Numbered from the stretch's first letter, positions 39,590-51,100 are shown. The stretch: DNA of 64,000 bases from Pseudoalteromonas piscicida (GCF_000238315.3 NZ_CP011924.1:2935001-2999000); one strand, 5' to 3'. The notes: a model not told the origin generated them from the letters alone. Made by a program: numbers and translations.

Positions 39590-40786
39590 TTATTCCGGTT
39601 TACAGACCCAGCGCACCATATCCTTAATTGAGGGTTCCTTGCCATACATCACCATACCCGCTTTAAACAAACGTCCTGCGGCAACACGGATAAGGTAGCA
39701 ACCAAGTAATGCGCTGACCAACGCACATAACACTTGCCAAATGGGTACTTCAATTAATGCCATTTTTACTGGCATCACCACAAATGCGGTAAGCGGGAAA
39801 AGGCTCAAAATATCCACGGCAAGGCTGCTAGGACTATCAACAATCATAAACGCGATAACAATTGGCAATATAGGGATCATCATAAATCCTGTCTTGCCAC
39901 TATGGTTAGGATCGTCAATAGCTGCGGCTATTGCTGCCATAAAGGCTGTTGCCATATAAAGACCGACTATCGCAAACAGAGTAAACCAAGGCAACATTGC
40001 AAAGTCTATCATCGTAAAGTCCAAGGCTTCGTTTTTTACAACGACTTGTATAAAAGCCATCGCCAACAAAAATGAAAATAACGTACTCAACATAGCCTTT
40101 AGACAATGGAGCATTTGACCAAATATTTTGCCGTCAATCCAAGTTTGCGCATTCATACAAGAATATAATTGCTCGGTAACACGCTGCTGCTTTTCTCCGG
40201 TGATAGACACGAAGATCTGTCCAAATGACGTAAAAATACCGATGAGCATCAATAGCATCACGCCAAATGCTGTCATCGAAGACTGGTTGTGTGCCTCCTT
40301 AACCGCATCCTTGGTATATTGATTGGAAACGCTCACAGGTTGCTGTAACAAAGCGAGCTGAGCGGCAGATAAATTAAAGCTCTGTGCGAGTTCGTTGCTG
40401 TAAAACTGCGTAAGCGCTACCTCAACTTCATTCTGCCAAGACATTTTACCCGTGGTAATCAGTTCAAACTGTAACGCCTCACCCGCTTGGGCTTGAAGTA
40501 TCAAAATACCGTCAATTTCCTCTTGTTCTAACTGAGTCAGAAGCTCAGCTTTTGAAGCATCAACTCGCTTTAGAAGCAAAGGCTCAGGTAGCTGAGTTAA
40601 GTTCATGGCGGATGGTGTCGCGATAACATATTGCTCAGGTTCAAAAAACGAAGTGCTTTGCCAAAAATAGATAAGCAAGCCTATCGCCAGCATAATTGCT
40701 TTACCGATCAGCTCCTGCTTGAGTTTAAAAAAGTACATAAACTCCCATTTGGTCACTTGCAGTATCTGTTGCAGCTTATGAGACAT
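39590..40786 (-). CDS. ABC-2 type permease, NatB-like
   Basis: A 398-residue membrane component of an ABC exporter. One membrane span near residues 28-45, a large external loop (about 50-170), then five or six spans up to about residue 380. The overall shape matches NatB-type permeases. It overlaps the 3' end of the ATPase gene at 40776 by 11 nt. Because that ATPase is frameshifted, this permease may be without its partner, or may use the ATPase at 45375. Confidence 0.8.
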   Translation of the reverse strand: MSHKLQQILQVTKWEFMYFFKLKQELIGKAIMLAIGLLIYFWQSTSFFEPEQYVIATPSAMNLTQLPEPLLLKRVDASKAELLTQLEQEEIDGILILQAQAGEALQFELITTGKMSWQNEVEVALTQFYSNELAQSFNLSAAQLALLQQPVSVSNQYTKDAVKEAHNQSSMTAFGVMLLMLIGIFTSFGQIFVSITGEKQQRVTEQLYSCMNAQTWIDGKIFGQMLHCLKAMLSTLFSFLLAMAFIQVVVKNEALDFTMIDFAMLPWFTLFAIVGLYMATAFMAAIAAAIDDPNHSGKTGFMMIPILPIVIAFMIVDSPSSLAVDILSLFPLTAFVVMPVKMALIEVPIWQVLCALVSALLGCYLIRVAAGRLFKAGMVMYGKEPSIKDMVRWVCKPE

Positions 40787-41734
40787 GAATATTCTCCTGA
40801 GATTGCACTTTGCCTTGATGGGATTCGATTGCTTTTAGATAGAGTTGATGCAAGTCCATCGTTTTGGTTTCTATTCCTTGCAAAGTCGTTGATTTAGACA
40901 AATCGGCGAGCAGTAAATTAAGCTCTGAGGAGTTACTCAACTCAAACTTAATCTTATTCTGACTTAATTGAGTACACGCGACCCTGTAGTTACCTAAATT
41001 GAGCTCTGCGTAGTTCGTTGCCTCACTGAAACTCACTGTGATGTCGATGCCAACACCAACGTCCTGTTTTATTTCGGCTAATGTGCCATAAAGCACGGCT
41101 TGCCCGTGATTCATTAACAGCATTCGATCGGCAAGCTTTTCTACCATCGCCATCTGATGTGCGCTTAAAATAACTGTCATGCCTTGTGCTTTTAACGCTT
41201 CTAAAAACACCACCACCTTTTCTTGGTTGATGGGGTCAAGACCAGAGAAAGGCTCATCAAGCAATACAACCTTGGGTTTGTGCAATACTGCCGATATTAA
41301 CTGTACTTTTTGCTGATTGCCTTTTGACAACGATTTCAACCGCTCATGCGCTCTGTCACTTAAGTCAAACTGCGTTAGCCAAGACTCTATCTGTGCTAGC
41401 GCTGCGTTTTTCTCAACACCGCGCGTAGCTTGGCAAAATAGAGCAAATTCTGCTGCACGGTTTTTTCAGCGTACAGCCCTCTATCTTCAGGGAGATAACC
41501 TAAACTTTGATGAGGGATCGATTGATATGCTTGCCCATCAATATTGACGGAGATTGTGCCGCTATCTGGATAGGTAAATCCAACCAGCATTCTCACGAGG
41601 GATGATTTACCCGCACCATTGGGGCCCAGTAGTGCAAAGATCTCACCTTGTTTAACGCTAAAACTTAGATTGTCTACTGCTTTTACCGAAACATATTGCT
41701 TCGACACCCCTGTTACTTGCAATAAATCTGGCAT
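40776..41734 (-). pseudogene. ABC transporter ATPase, NatA-like, frameshifted
   Basis: Two reading frames together encode one ATPase. The first half (from 41734) has Walker A GPNGAGKSS, and QSLGYLPEDRGLY precedes YFAKLRA. The second has the signature LSKGNQQKVQ, Walker B VVLLDEPFSGLDP and the switch His in SAHQM. Reading past the first stop in the other frame gives GVEKNAALAQIESW and joins smoothly to the second half. A two-base insertion in the CG-rich run at about 41420-41426 explains the break. Without it the product would be about 318 residues. Mutation or sequencing error are both possible. Confidence 0.85.
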
Positions 41735-41793
41735 AACTTTCCTTTAAAAACGAATGAGGGCTTTCGAAAAGCCCTCTCCTACCTATATATCGA

Positions 41794-44700
41794 TTAGAGT
41801 GACTTGATGTTATCGGCGGTTTTCTTATCAATCAGTTTTACAAACGGATCAACTCCCGCAAATTTCGGTAACTCTGTTACTTTCAGCTCAATCTTATTTT
41901 CACCCGATGTGATCGCGTGTTTTTGTAGATATAGCAGTGTTTCGTCACTTTGAATGTTGTTCGGATCGGCAGAGAATAAGGCTATATCAATCTCTTGATT
42001 AAGCGGAATTTCTTCTTCGTTACCTTCTCCATCTGCATGCTTTTTCGCAGCCTCAACCGTTAAGGTCACTGTATGAAGTTCTCCCGCTTGCGTCGCTTCT
42101 TGCACTTCAACACCTGCAAGCTTAAGCTCATACAACGTAATCGCATTGAACTGATCTTCGATAAATACTTGTTCTTGCTCTGAAGCCCCCGCTTTTAAGT
42201 AAGTCAAAAAGTCGAGTGTTGTTGGATAGATATCAGTTCTAAAACGATAGTCATTTAAGAAGCTTCTTAGTGCGCTATTGAGTCGCGTTTCTCCAAGTAA
42301 ATCGTGCAGCGCTAACATCACGACAGAACCTTTATTGTAGTGAATGTACTGCTGACCGATTGTTCTGGATAACGCCCGCTCTTCATACGGATCAGAACCT
42401 CGTCCACTTAAATAGGTGTCTAGTTCATACTTCAAGAATTTACGGAGATTATGCTCGCCGTACTTTTCTTTCATCACCATAATGGCTGAATATTGCGACA
42501 ACATTTCCGACAGGGTATTTGACCCCTCCACATTAGCACCAATCACCTGATGCGCCCACCATTGGTGCGCCAGCTCATGTGACGTCACATAGTAAGGTAC
42601 ATTGATATTGTCTGGGTTACGGGTGTCCGTCAAAAAGCCAATATTTTCCGAGTAAGGCACTGTATTGGCAAAGCTTTGCGCAAAGTCTCGGTAACGAGGA
42701 AACTCAATAATACGCATTTGCTTATGTTGGTAAGGTCCAAACTCTCGCGTGAAATAATCAATAGAGTCTTTAGTCGACTGCAGCATAGTGTCGACATTCC
42801 AGGCATGATCTTTATGGTAGTAAACCTCGAGCGCAATGCCTTTATACTCTTCCTGTTTCACCTCAAGATCCATTGACAAGATGTTATAGAAGTGCAGCAT
42901 TGGCGCATCCATTTCATAGACATAGGTCGTACGGCCGTCTTTGCTGTATTTTGATTGCAAATAGCCCGGCACCATCGCAACTTGCGATTCATCCGTCGTC
43001 ACCGTTGCGGCGAATGTGACGAAATTTTCCGCAAATAATGGTTCATGATGATAGTGTGTTTCTTCAATCTTATTACCACGTTTTAGTGGTTCAAGGCCGC
43101 GCTGGCGGCGCTCACTTTTGTCTTGAATTTGCTTATAGATGCTGTAACCAAATGTCGGGAACAACGTCGTGTTATCGATGAAAGTACCATTGTTCACCAA
43201 GGTTTCATCATTGCCTCTATCTACAAAGCCAAGTGTTTGCCGTACAACTGACATCGTAATTTCACGCTGCTCACCCGGTGTCATTGGTTGTGAGAGCTCA
43301 AGCCAAGCATGCTTAAAGATTTTATCCTCTTCACCAAGCGTAGCGCCAGCCATTTCAACTTGCCACTCTAATGTATGATCAGGTTTATTGACCAAGAAGC
43401 GAGTAATCTCTTTATCTGAGCGGTTTTCAACCAACAGCTTTACCTGCGCTTCAATACGACGTGTCTTTGGAAATACCTCAGCATTGAGCTGTACATCTAA
43501 CGTGATTGGTACAGGGTCATCTCGATACTGGGCAAATTGTTGCTCATATTGCTCTGCGATATCTTCAGCTTCATCTTGTGTAATAAACTCATTGACCACT
43601 TGCGTGTTGTAGTAAATGTAGCCACCACTACCCACGAAGATTAAAGCACCACAAGCCAATAACGCTTTACCAGCGTTACCTAACTGATAGCCCATCAGTG
43701 CAATACGTGCTTTCAGCGTTTGCCCCGCACCACGAGGCCAAAGTGCATAGCTTAGTGTCGCTAACATCATGCTAAAACCAAACCAGTACACATTGTACCA
43801 ATGTGCCGCGCTGAGGAAATGACCATAACCATTAATATCTGAGTACGGCACTGGGGAAGTTTCGCCTAAGTGATACATGTTGTGCTCAAAACCAAAGTTG
43901 GTCAGGACTATCGAAATAATGAAATAAACGACATATATTCCCATACCCATGTATTTGCTCGGACTCATCACCTGTATCAAAAATGCTAAGGTGGTTTGGA
44001 AAGCAAAACCTAACACATACAAATAACCCAAGCGCACAATATACTGGGCAAGATCTATCTGTGTCACACCCGACAATAGTTGATAGCTAATGGTTATCAA
44101 GCTACCAAATACACATAGCAGCGTCATCACCGCAACTAAGGCTATGTATTTAGAGCCCCAAAATACCCAGTTTGCAACAGGATAAGAGTCAACAATGTCT
44201 CCCATTCGCGAATCACGATCATGCCATACCAGCTCAGCGCTGTAGTACACCAACACAATGACCAATAATTGCCAGAAGCTGCCGTGGATAAGCTCTACCA
44301 TTCTAAAGGTCACTGGCCATACTTCTGTGCCATACCAATTAAATGAACCAACCAATGCAGGTATTAAGGTTGCCACCGCCAAAATTAATAGCACTAAGAA
44401 TGGATAGCTTTTAAGCACTTGCTTTACTTCAAAAGTGGTTCTGGTACAAAAGTGCACCCAACTACTACCTACGCTCGCTTTAAAATCAAAACGATTCAGT
44501 AATGCCGACGCTTGGCTACCATCTTCTTTGGCTTTGCTCTTGGTTTTTTGTTTTTGCGGTAAATAATGAGAAGTATTTAAGGCTAAAGCACCTAAACTGA
44601 GCAGTGCAACTGACATCCAAATTAAGCGGTTATAGAGCAGTTCATCAACTAGGCTTATGACTGACGTATTGCGATCTGCAATGGTCCAATATTCTGATTG

Positions 44701-45363
44701 CGCCGAAATAGCTGATAGGCCAAACATGTCTAAATATGCAGCAATAGTACGGTATTCGATATCTGAAAAAATACTATTTGCCACAAGATAAGTCACAAAC
44801 AAACCCACAGCAACCAAGTACATTGCTATCATGGTTCTAAATTTTTGCGCCACCAGCGCAAATAGGCTCGCCATAAAGAACAGTGAAGGGGCCGCGATGA
44901 CAAATAGTGGCGTTAGGTAATAGCTGAGTTTATTAGGCCCGATCAGTTCGGTATCCAACCAACCGACTAACCCGCCGATACCAGAACCTACCCAGATCCC
45001 CACTAAACACATTGAAAATACCAGCAAGGTGACAAGATATGCACCGAAAAATCGACCTAAACGATATTGAGCTAAGTGCAAGGGCTTACTCAAAATAAGT
45101 TCACTGAACTTACTTTGATCGTCTCTTATTACAGCGCTACCAACAAAGTTAACCACCAAAAAGATGGAAAAAATGGTCATGATGGCAACAGTTTGCAAGA
45201 TGGCAAAGGGCGAGTTTACATTGACGTTACTGCCACCACCAATCTGTACGGAGTCCGAAACTGAGGCAAAAAAGGTGAGCAAAAATAGAATCAGAGAAGT
45301 CACATAAAAGGAAGGCTGACGGACAAAATACCGCAGCTCAAAACGCATCATTTTAAATAGCAT
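41794..45363 (-). CDS. ABC permease fused to an M1-type metallopeptidase
   Basis: A 1,189-residue fusion. The N-terminal half (about 1-600) is a tandem ABC-2 permease with roughly a dozen membrane spans. The C-terminal part (about 690-1170) is a gluzincin domain with HELAHQWWAH (His929, Glu930, His933), a downstream zinc-ligand Glu953 in LSEMLSQ, and a Tyr in the YIHYNKGS region as expected in M1 peptidases. The Glu is one residue further from HExxH than in classical M1 enzymes. The peptidase would face outside the cytoplasm. It lies 12 nt after its ATPase gene. Such fusions are known as permease/M1 aminopeptidases; substrate unknown. Confidence 0.88.
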   Translation of the reverse strand: MLFKMMRFELRYFVRQPSFYVTSLILFLLTFFASVSDSVQIGGGSNVNVNSPFAILQTVAIMTIFSIFLVVNFVGSAVIRDDQSKFSELILSKPLHLAQYRLGRFFGAYLVTLLVFSMCLVGIWVGSGIGGLVGWLDTELIGPNKLSYYLTPLFVIAAPSLFFMASLFALVAQKFRTMIAMYLVAVGLFVTYLVANSIFSDIEYRTIAAYLDMFGLSAISAQSEYWTIADRNTSVISLVDELLYNRLIWMSVALLSLGALALNTSHYLPQKQKTKSKAKEDGSQASALLNRFDFKASVGSSWVHFCTRTTFEVKQVLKSYPFLVLLILAVATLIPALVGSFNWYGTEVWPVTFRMVELIHGSFWQLLVIVLVYYSAELVWHDRDSRMGDIVDSYPVANWVFWGSKYIALVAVMTLLCVFGSLITISYQLLSGVTQIDLAQYIVRLGYLYVLGFAFQTTLAFLIQVMSPSKYMGMGIYVVYFIISIVLTNFGFEHNMYHLGETSPVPYSDINGYGHFLSAAHWYNVYWFGFSMMLATLSYALWPRGAGQTLKARIALMGYQLGNAGKALLACGALIFVGSGGYIYYNTQVVNEFITQDEAEDIAEQYEQQFAQYRDDPVPITLDVQLNAEVFPKTRRIEAQVKLLVENRSDKEITRFLVNKPDHTLEWQVEMAGATLGEEDKIFKHAWLELSQPMTPGEQREITMSVVRQTLGFVDRGNDETLVNNGTFIDNTTLFPTFGYSIYKQIQDKSERRQRGLEPLKRGNKIEETHYHHEPLFAENFVTFAATVTTDESQVAMVPGYLQSKYSKDGRTTYVYEMDAPMLHFYNILSMDLEVKQEEYKGIALEVYYHKDHAWNVDTMLQSTKDSIDYFTREFGPYQHKQMRIIEFPRYRDFAQSFANTVPYSENIGFLTDTRNPDNINVPYYVTSHELAHQWWAHQVIGANVEGSNTLSEMLSQYSAIMVMKEKYGEHNLRKFLKYELDTYLSGRGSDPYEERALSRTIGQQYIHYNKGSVVMLALHDLLGETRLNSALRSFLNDYRFRTDIYPTTLDFLTYLKAGASEQEQVFIEDQFNAITLYELKLAGVEVQEATQAGELHTVTLTVEAAKKHADGEGNEEEIPLNQEIDIALFSADPNNIQSDETLLYLQKHAITSGENKIELKVTELPKFAGVDPFVKLIDKKTADNIKSL

Positions 45364-45374
45364 CTGCCTACTCC

Positions 45375-46256
45375 TTACGCTGCTTGATTATTTCGATGAG
45401 TATGCAGAGTAGAAAAATAAACGTCCTCTAAATCGGCAGGTACCGCTTCAAACCCTTCAGGTGCTTGATCAGCAAATACGTTAAGTAAAGTCTGACCCGC
45501 GAATAAGCGCTTAGAAATAACCGGTAGGTTTTGCTCTACTTCTTTCGCTTCCGCAAGTGTGACCGACTTACGCCAGATTTTCCCCTGTAGCTGCTCAGTG
45601 AGTGCAATAGGATTACCTTCAAGTAAAATTTGTCCGCTCGCCAGCACGGCCATATTCGGACATAGCTCAGATACATCCTCCACGATATGCGTTGATAAGA
45701 TAACCACTTTACTCTCACCTAAACCAACGAGTAGGTTGTGAAAACGATTACGTTCTTCTGGGTCTAATCCCGCAGTCGGTTCATCCACAATAAGTAAATC
45801 AGGATCGCCAAGTAATGCCTGGGCAATACCAAAACGTTGACGCATACCTCCGGAAAATCCGCTGACCGCATTTTTACGGTGATCATATAAGTTCGTTTGT
45901 GCGAGCAACCCGTCAACGGCTTCTTTACGCTCTTTTTTATTATTCAACCCTTTTAAAATTGCCATATGATCCAATAAATCATACGCACTAACACGTTGGT
46001 AAACACCGAAATCTTGCGGCAGATAGCCTAGACGAGCGCGGAGTGCCTTGGGCTCTTTTAAGACATTCACACCATCGAACTGTATGGTGCCAGCATCCGC
46101 TGACTGTAATGTGGCAATCGTGCGCATCAACGATGATTTTCCAGCGCCATTGGGTCCAAGTAAACCAAACATTCCCTTTGGAATAGTCAGGTTTACACCT
46201 CTCAAAGCATGAACACCATTATCATAGGTTTTTGAAAGTCCTGATATTTCGAGCAT
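45375..46256 (-). CDS. ABC transporter ATP-binding protein
   Basis: A 293-residue ATPase with Walker A GLLGPNGAGKSSLMR (about residue 35), Q-loop GYLPQDFGVY, signature SGGMRQRFG, Walker B LLIVDEPTAGLDP and switch His in LSTHIVED. First gene of the ABC operon; it energises the permease/M1 fusion directly downstream and could also serve the NatB-like permease whose own ATPase is broken. The C-terminal 80 residues are a variable accessory domain. Confidence 0.92.
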   Translation of the reverse strand: MLEISGLSKTYDNGVHALRGVNLTIPKGMFGLLGPNGAGKSSLMRTIATLQSADAGTIQFDGVNVLKEPKALRARLGYLPQDFGVYQRVSAYDLLDHMAILKGLNNKKERKEAVDGLLAQTNLYDHRKNAVSGFSGGMRQRFGIAQALLGDPDLLIVDEPTAGLDPEERNRFHNLLVGLGESKVVILSTHIVEDVSELCPNMAVLASGQILLEGNPIALTEQLQGKIWRKSVTLAEAKEVEQNLPVISKRLFAGQTLLNVFADQAPEGFEAVPADLEDVYFSTLHTHRNNQAA

Positions 46257-46407
46257 TTTTATTTCCTTTTCGGATTTTTATTATTGTCCTTTTTATAACA
46301 TTTACCTAGGTTAGTGACAATTAACATAAACATATCAATTGCAAATAAAAGTAAACACTGAAACACTAAGAAACGTTCTTAGTTTACAAAACCCAAGGAA
46401 AACTAAC

Positions 46408-47085
46408 ATGCAAGATCACGCCAACCACCCACTGACGGATTTTATTGAATACCCTCACGAAGAAATGCTAAGTCGCGCGGAAGCATTCTTGGAAAACAGT
46501 AAGAGACGTCATAGTATCCGTGCTTTTAGCGACCGCCCAGTACCGCAAGAAATCATCGAAACCTGTATCAAAGCAGCGGGCACAGCCCCCAGTGGTGCAA
46601 ATCATCAACCATGGCATTTCGTGGCGATTGGCAGCGCAGAAAAGAAAAAGCAGATCCGAGCTGCAGCCGAGGACCTCGAGCGCTCGTTTTACCAAGGCCG
46701 TGCCGGAGATGAGTGGTTGGATGCGTTAAAACCTTTGGGCACAAATGCACAAAAACCCTACTTAGAACATGCACCTTGGCTTATCGCTATTTTTAGTCAG
46801 AAAAAAGGTGGGATCCACGCGGAAGACAAAAATACCAACTACTATGTCCATGAATCGGTTGGGATAGCTACTGGGTTTCTTATCCAAGCCCTGCATAATG
46901 CAGGACTAGCCACACTGACCCATACACCTAAACCGATGAGCTTTTTAAGCGAGTTGTGCGGTAGAGATAAAGATAACGAACGTCCTTATATGTTATTGAT
47001 TGCGGGCTATCCCAGTGAAGATGCAACTATTCCAGAGCACGCAACAGTGAAAAAATCACTCGCCGAAATCGCTTCGTTTATTTAA
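46408..47085 (+). CDS. Iodotyrosine deiodinase-like nitroreductase-family flavoprotein
   Basis: A 225-residue FMN protein of the nitroreductase fold. Start [20 protein letters not shown] is set by AAGGA 8 nt upstream. It aligns by eye along its length with mammalian iodotyrosine deiodinase: [44 protein letters not shown]-type [12 protein letters not shown], and [10 protein letters not shown]. The three residues that grip the halotyrosine zwitterion (human Glu157, Tyr161, Lys182) are all present, in EDLERSFY and TNAQK. Likely role: reductive removal of halogen from halotyrosines, plausible in a marine, bromide-rich setting. A general nitroreductase is the alternative. Confidence 0.8.
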   Translation: MQDHANHPLTDFIEYPHEEMLSRAEAFLENSKRRHSIRAFSDRPVPQEIIETCIKAAGTAPSGANHQPWHFVAIGSAEKKKQIRAAAEDLERSFYQGRAGDEWLDALKPLGTNAQKPYLEHAPWLIAIFSQKKGGIHAEDKNTNYYVHESVGIATGFLIQALHNAGLATLTHTPKPMSFLSELCGRDKDNERPYMLLIAGYPSEDATIPEHATVKKSLAEIASFI

Positions 47086-47102
47086 TAGTTCAGATCAGCT
47101 AA

Positions 47103-48149
47103 CTATCGCTGCACAGCTAGCTGATCGCCTTCGTTTAGGCCACTGATAACAATCGTTTTATTACCAGTCTCTTCGCCCAACCTGAGGTAGCGTTTGTGAA
47201 GCAGGCCACTTTCTATTACTTCAACCATCGCCAATTGACCATACTTGCTGATCATATTCGTTGGAATTTGGATAACCGCCTGCTCGCCAAGCACAAGCTC
47301 AACCAGCGCGTACATGCCAGGCACCACATTTTTCAGCAAAGGCATATCCAATTTAATAATAAAGCTACGCGCTTGGCTGTCGGCAATTGGCACCATTTCC
47401 GACACACGCGCGGTTTGGCTTATATCTAGCGCAGGTATGCGCACCTTAATCTCACTTCCTAACTGAATATGCTTAACTTGGCTCTCGCGAATTGGCGCTT
47501 CAATCTGTAATTGTAATGGATTGAATAGCGATATAATGGCGCCACCGGGGCTAACCATGCTGCCCGGCTCTTGTAAACGCGCCACCACTTTACCCGAAAT
47601 AGGGGCTGTGATTTGCGTGTAACCCAGCGCGACTTCAGCACTGCGATACGCTTCTTGCAATGCCTTATCTTGTGCTTGTAACTCGTTCACAGTGGCTTGC
47701 CATTCATCCACTTGGTTAATCGCGATAAGCCCTTTTTCATTAAGAGATTTATTGCGTACTAATTGCTTAGTTGCTTGCTCTAGCTTGGCTGAATTCGCCG
47801 CTTGCTGCGCCGCCACTCTTTGCAGCTCAGCTTTAAGCTCGGCATCATCGAGTGTTGCTATCAGCTGTCCCGCAGTGACTTTATCACCGGCTCTGACGTT
47901 AAGCGTTTTAAGCTCCGCCAATAACCGACTGGACACTAACGTATTTTCTTTTGCGACCACACTCGCAGGCACTTGTTCAATCATCGCAATCAGCGACTTT
48001 TGAACGGTATAACGTGCTCCTTGATAAGCTGGAAGTTCGGACTTATTACCCGGAGCTAGCTTATTTTGGAATCCACCAGCAAGCCATACGACCATCAATA
48101 ATAGGCAAAAAATAGCAAGAACAGGAATAAAGATTTTATTACGAGACAT
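47103..48149 (-). CDS. RND efflux periplasmic adaptor (membrane fusion protein)
   Basis: A 348-residue adaptor joining an RND pump to an outer-membrane channel. N-terminal signal anchor (about 7-25), a lipoyl/barrel-sandwich half motif VRAGDKVTAGQLIATLDDAE near 75, a coiled-coil hairpin (about 95-165), the second half motif TQITAPISGKVVARL near 178, and a beta-barrel domain. It follows the pump gene with an 11-nt overlap. No outer-membrane factor gene is nearby, so it probably uses a shared TolC. Confidence 0.88.
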   Translation of the reverse strand: MSRNKIFIPVLAIFCLLLMVVWLAGGFQNKLAPGNKSELPAYQGARYTVQKSLIAMIEQVPASVVAKENTLVSSRLLAELKTLNVRAGDKVTAGQLIATLDDAELKAELQRVAAQQAANSAKLEQATKQLVRNKSLNEKGLIAINQVDEWQATVNELQAQDKALQEAYRSAEVALGYTQITAPISGKVVARLQEPGSMVSPGGAIISLFNPLQLQIEAPIRESQVKHIQLGSEIKVRIPALDISQTARVSEMVPIADSQARSFIIKLDMPLLKNVVPGMYALVELVLGEQAVIQIPTNMISKYGQLAMVEVIESGLLHKRYLRLGEETGNKTIVISGLNEGDQLAVQR

Positions 48150-51100
48150 GAGAAGACTCCTGAACTGATGAGGTATTAAGGGATTGATTAGATGTCGATG
48201 ATTCTTTGAATACTAAGTAATAAACGATAGGCACGACTAACAGTGAAAATAACGTTGAAGCAATGATCCCGAAGATAATAGCAAGGGCGAGGCCACTAAA
48301 AACGGGATCTAAGATAATCACCAAGTTGTCTAATAACGTCGTACCTGCTGTAAGTAATACTGGTCGCATTCTTACACTTCCCGCCGCAATCAATGCGTCG
48401 ATAAGTGCCATACCAGCCGCGCGAGACTGATTAATAAATTCCACCAAAATCAGAGAATTTCTCACCACAATTCCGGCCAGCGCTATCATCCCTATCATCG
48501 CGGTCGCTGTAAATAACACGGGCTCTGGCGCACCTGCAATCACACGCTCACCAAATTGATTGAGCAACCAAAAGCCCGGCATAATCCCTATCATGGTGAG
48601 GGGAATAGCCGACATAATGATAAGTGATAAGCTACTAGATGCCGTTTGTATCCGCAGGATGATAAATATCGCCACCAGTGCAAATGCAAATGCGATCCCC
48701 ATATCCCTAAATACATCTATGGTAATGCGCCACTCACCTTCGCCTTTAAAGGTATAGTGGGTTCCTTCTAACATCGACCAAATGACTCCACCGCCACTTT
48801 GTAGAAAGGTACGAGACGTCCAATTGCTCGGCGTTACCTGTTGGTTTTCATCCGCAACCACATCGGCAATCACCTCAGCTGGCGTGCGGCCATTTAGCTC
48901 CGCAAACACATAAATCACCTCTTGTAGGTCTTTTCGAAGGATCACGGGAGCCGTAGGGATAGATGTTAATTCGCCAAGTTCACCAATCGCCACAAGGGGC
49001 CTAGCAGCCTGCTCTAAGCCATATTCTTGAGTGGTTTTAGCCAACTCCTGACGACCACGAACTTGCATCGCCAATACGTTTTGCCACTGATTACGCTGCG
49101 CGTAACTCACACCTAACTCGATGGGCACCGTTGCGACCTCACCTTGAGTATATAAAAAGCCTGCTGACATGCCGCGGCTTGCAACTACTAGAGATTGATT
49201 AATATCCCCTGTGGCCACACCTGATAACGCGGCCTTTTGTTTATCAACCACAAACCGCTTTAACCATGTTGGCGAAGCCATTGAGGTGTCAACCTCAACC
49301 ACATGTGGCTCCTGCCTTAAACGATGCGCTAACCTCTGGGCTGCTTGCTCTTGCGTATCACGAGCAACAAACGGATCTGCATAAACCTCTGCAACGAGTG
49401 TACTTAATACCGGAGGTCCAGGTGGCACTTCCACCACTTTTATTTGCGTCAAAGTTTGGTTAAAAGGCTGAAGCTTTTCACGCAGTCGCATGACGATGGC
49501 GTGAGATTGATGTTCGCGTTCACGCTTATCCACCAGTAAAACTCTAAGTTCGGCAAGATGCGTACCACTACGACGATAATAGCCTCGCACCATACCATTA
49601 AAATCCATACTGGAAGGCTTACCGACAAAAGCGGCGATGTCGGTCACTTCAGCTTCTGACCAAACGATTTGCTGTACTTGCCTCGTCATTGCGGCCGTTT
49701 GCTCAAGGCTGGTGCCCTCAGGCATATCTATCAGTACTTGGATTTCACTTTTATTGTCAAACGGCAGCAATTTCAGTGGTACGGCTCTAAAAATAGGGAG
49801 GCTCACACTCGCAACAAATAACCCTAACACGCCCCATAATAACCACTTGGCTTTGCGTGGGTTTTGTAAAATTGGCAGCATGATTTTGCTGTAGTACGAG
49901 TCTTGAGGCGCGACTTCACTTGTTTTTGAATCCGCTTTGAGTAACTTTTTAGACAGCCAAGGCGTCACTAAAAAAGCCACCAACGTCGAGGCAATGACAC
50001 TAATGGGAACATTAAATGCCATCGGTGCCATATATGGGCCCATCATGCCAGTAATAAACGCCAATGGAATAAACGCCATGATGATAGTTAACGTTGACAT
50101 CAAAAGCGCAGATTTGATCTCGACCATAGCAGCGACAATGTTATGATCTGTGTCAGCCGCCGCGCCGCGATGAATAAAACGGCTAATATTATCAATCCCA
50201 GTGATTGGGTCATCGACTAACAATCCCAGAGACAAAATAAGCGCAAACAAGGTGACCCGATTAATGGTGTAACCAAACGCAAAGTCCAACCCAAGTGTAA
50301 TGCCATAGCAAATTGGCACAGCAAGACCAACCACAACGGCAGGCCGCCAACCTAAAAATACACCGACAAATACCACAACGGTAAATACCGCAAAGGCCAA
50401 GCTAGAGGTAAGATTATTGACTTTGTCATTGGCCGTCTCACCATAGTTTCTTAGTACTTTTACCGATACCTCAGCGGGAAGGATCTCATGTTGTAGCTGG
50501 GTTACAAGCGCTAAACTTTGCTCTGCAACCGTTACCGCATTACTTCCCTTTTGCTTCGCCACACCAATCGTCACTAATGGTGCATCAGCCTGACTGTCGC
50601 TGCTTGCTAACCACTGATAGCTATCGGGTTCACTAGGACCATCAATAACCCGAGCAACTTCTTTTAAAACTATGGCACGGCCATTGATTACATTCACCGT
50701 GAGACCTTCAAGTGCTGACTTATTACGAAGGACATCACCAGATTCAAAGGCAATCGTGTTACTGCCTGCCGTCACTTGTCCCACTCGTGTCACTAGATTA
50801 CTACTTTGGATAGCACCTAAAACATCCATAGGTGTTGTTTGATGTGCGGCAAGCGCAGCTAAGTTCAACTCCACCCTAAGTGCTCTCGTGCGCCCGGTAA
50901 TAACCGAAACCTCGCTGGTATCTGCGATACTCTGTAACTGGATAGCTAGTTCTTGTGCAAAGCGCGTTAGCGCGTAGTCATCATATAGTTGCGGCTTTGA
51001 ACTTGTCAGTCCGAGCATAAGAATCGGAACGTCATCGACTTCTATTGGACGGATCTGCCACTGAGTGACAATTCCCGGCATAGTATGCTGATTGGCATAC

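Noticed and set aside
41396..41450. Programmed ribosomal frameshift in the NatA-like ATPase
   Set aside because: No slippery heptamer or downstream structure of the usual kind; a two-base insertion in a CG-rich run explains the break more simply.
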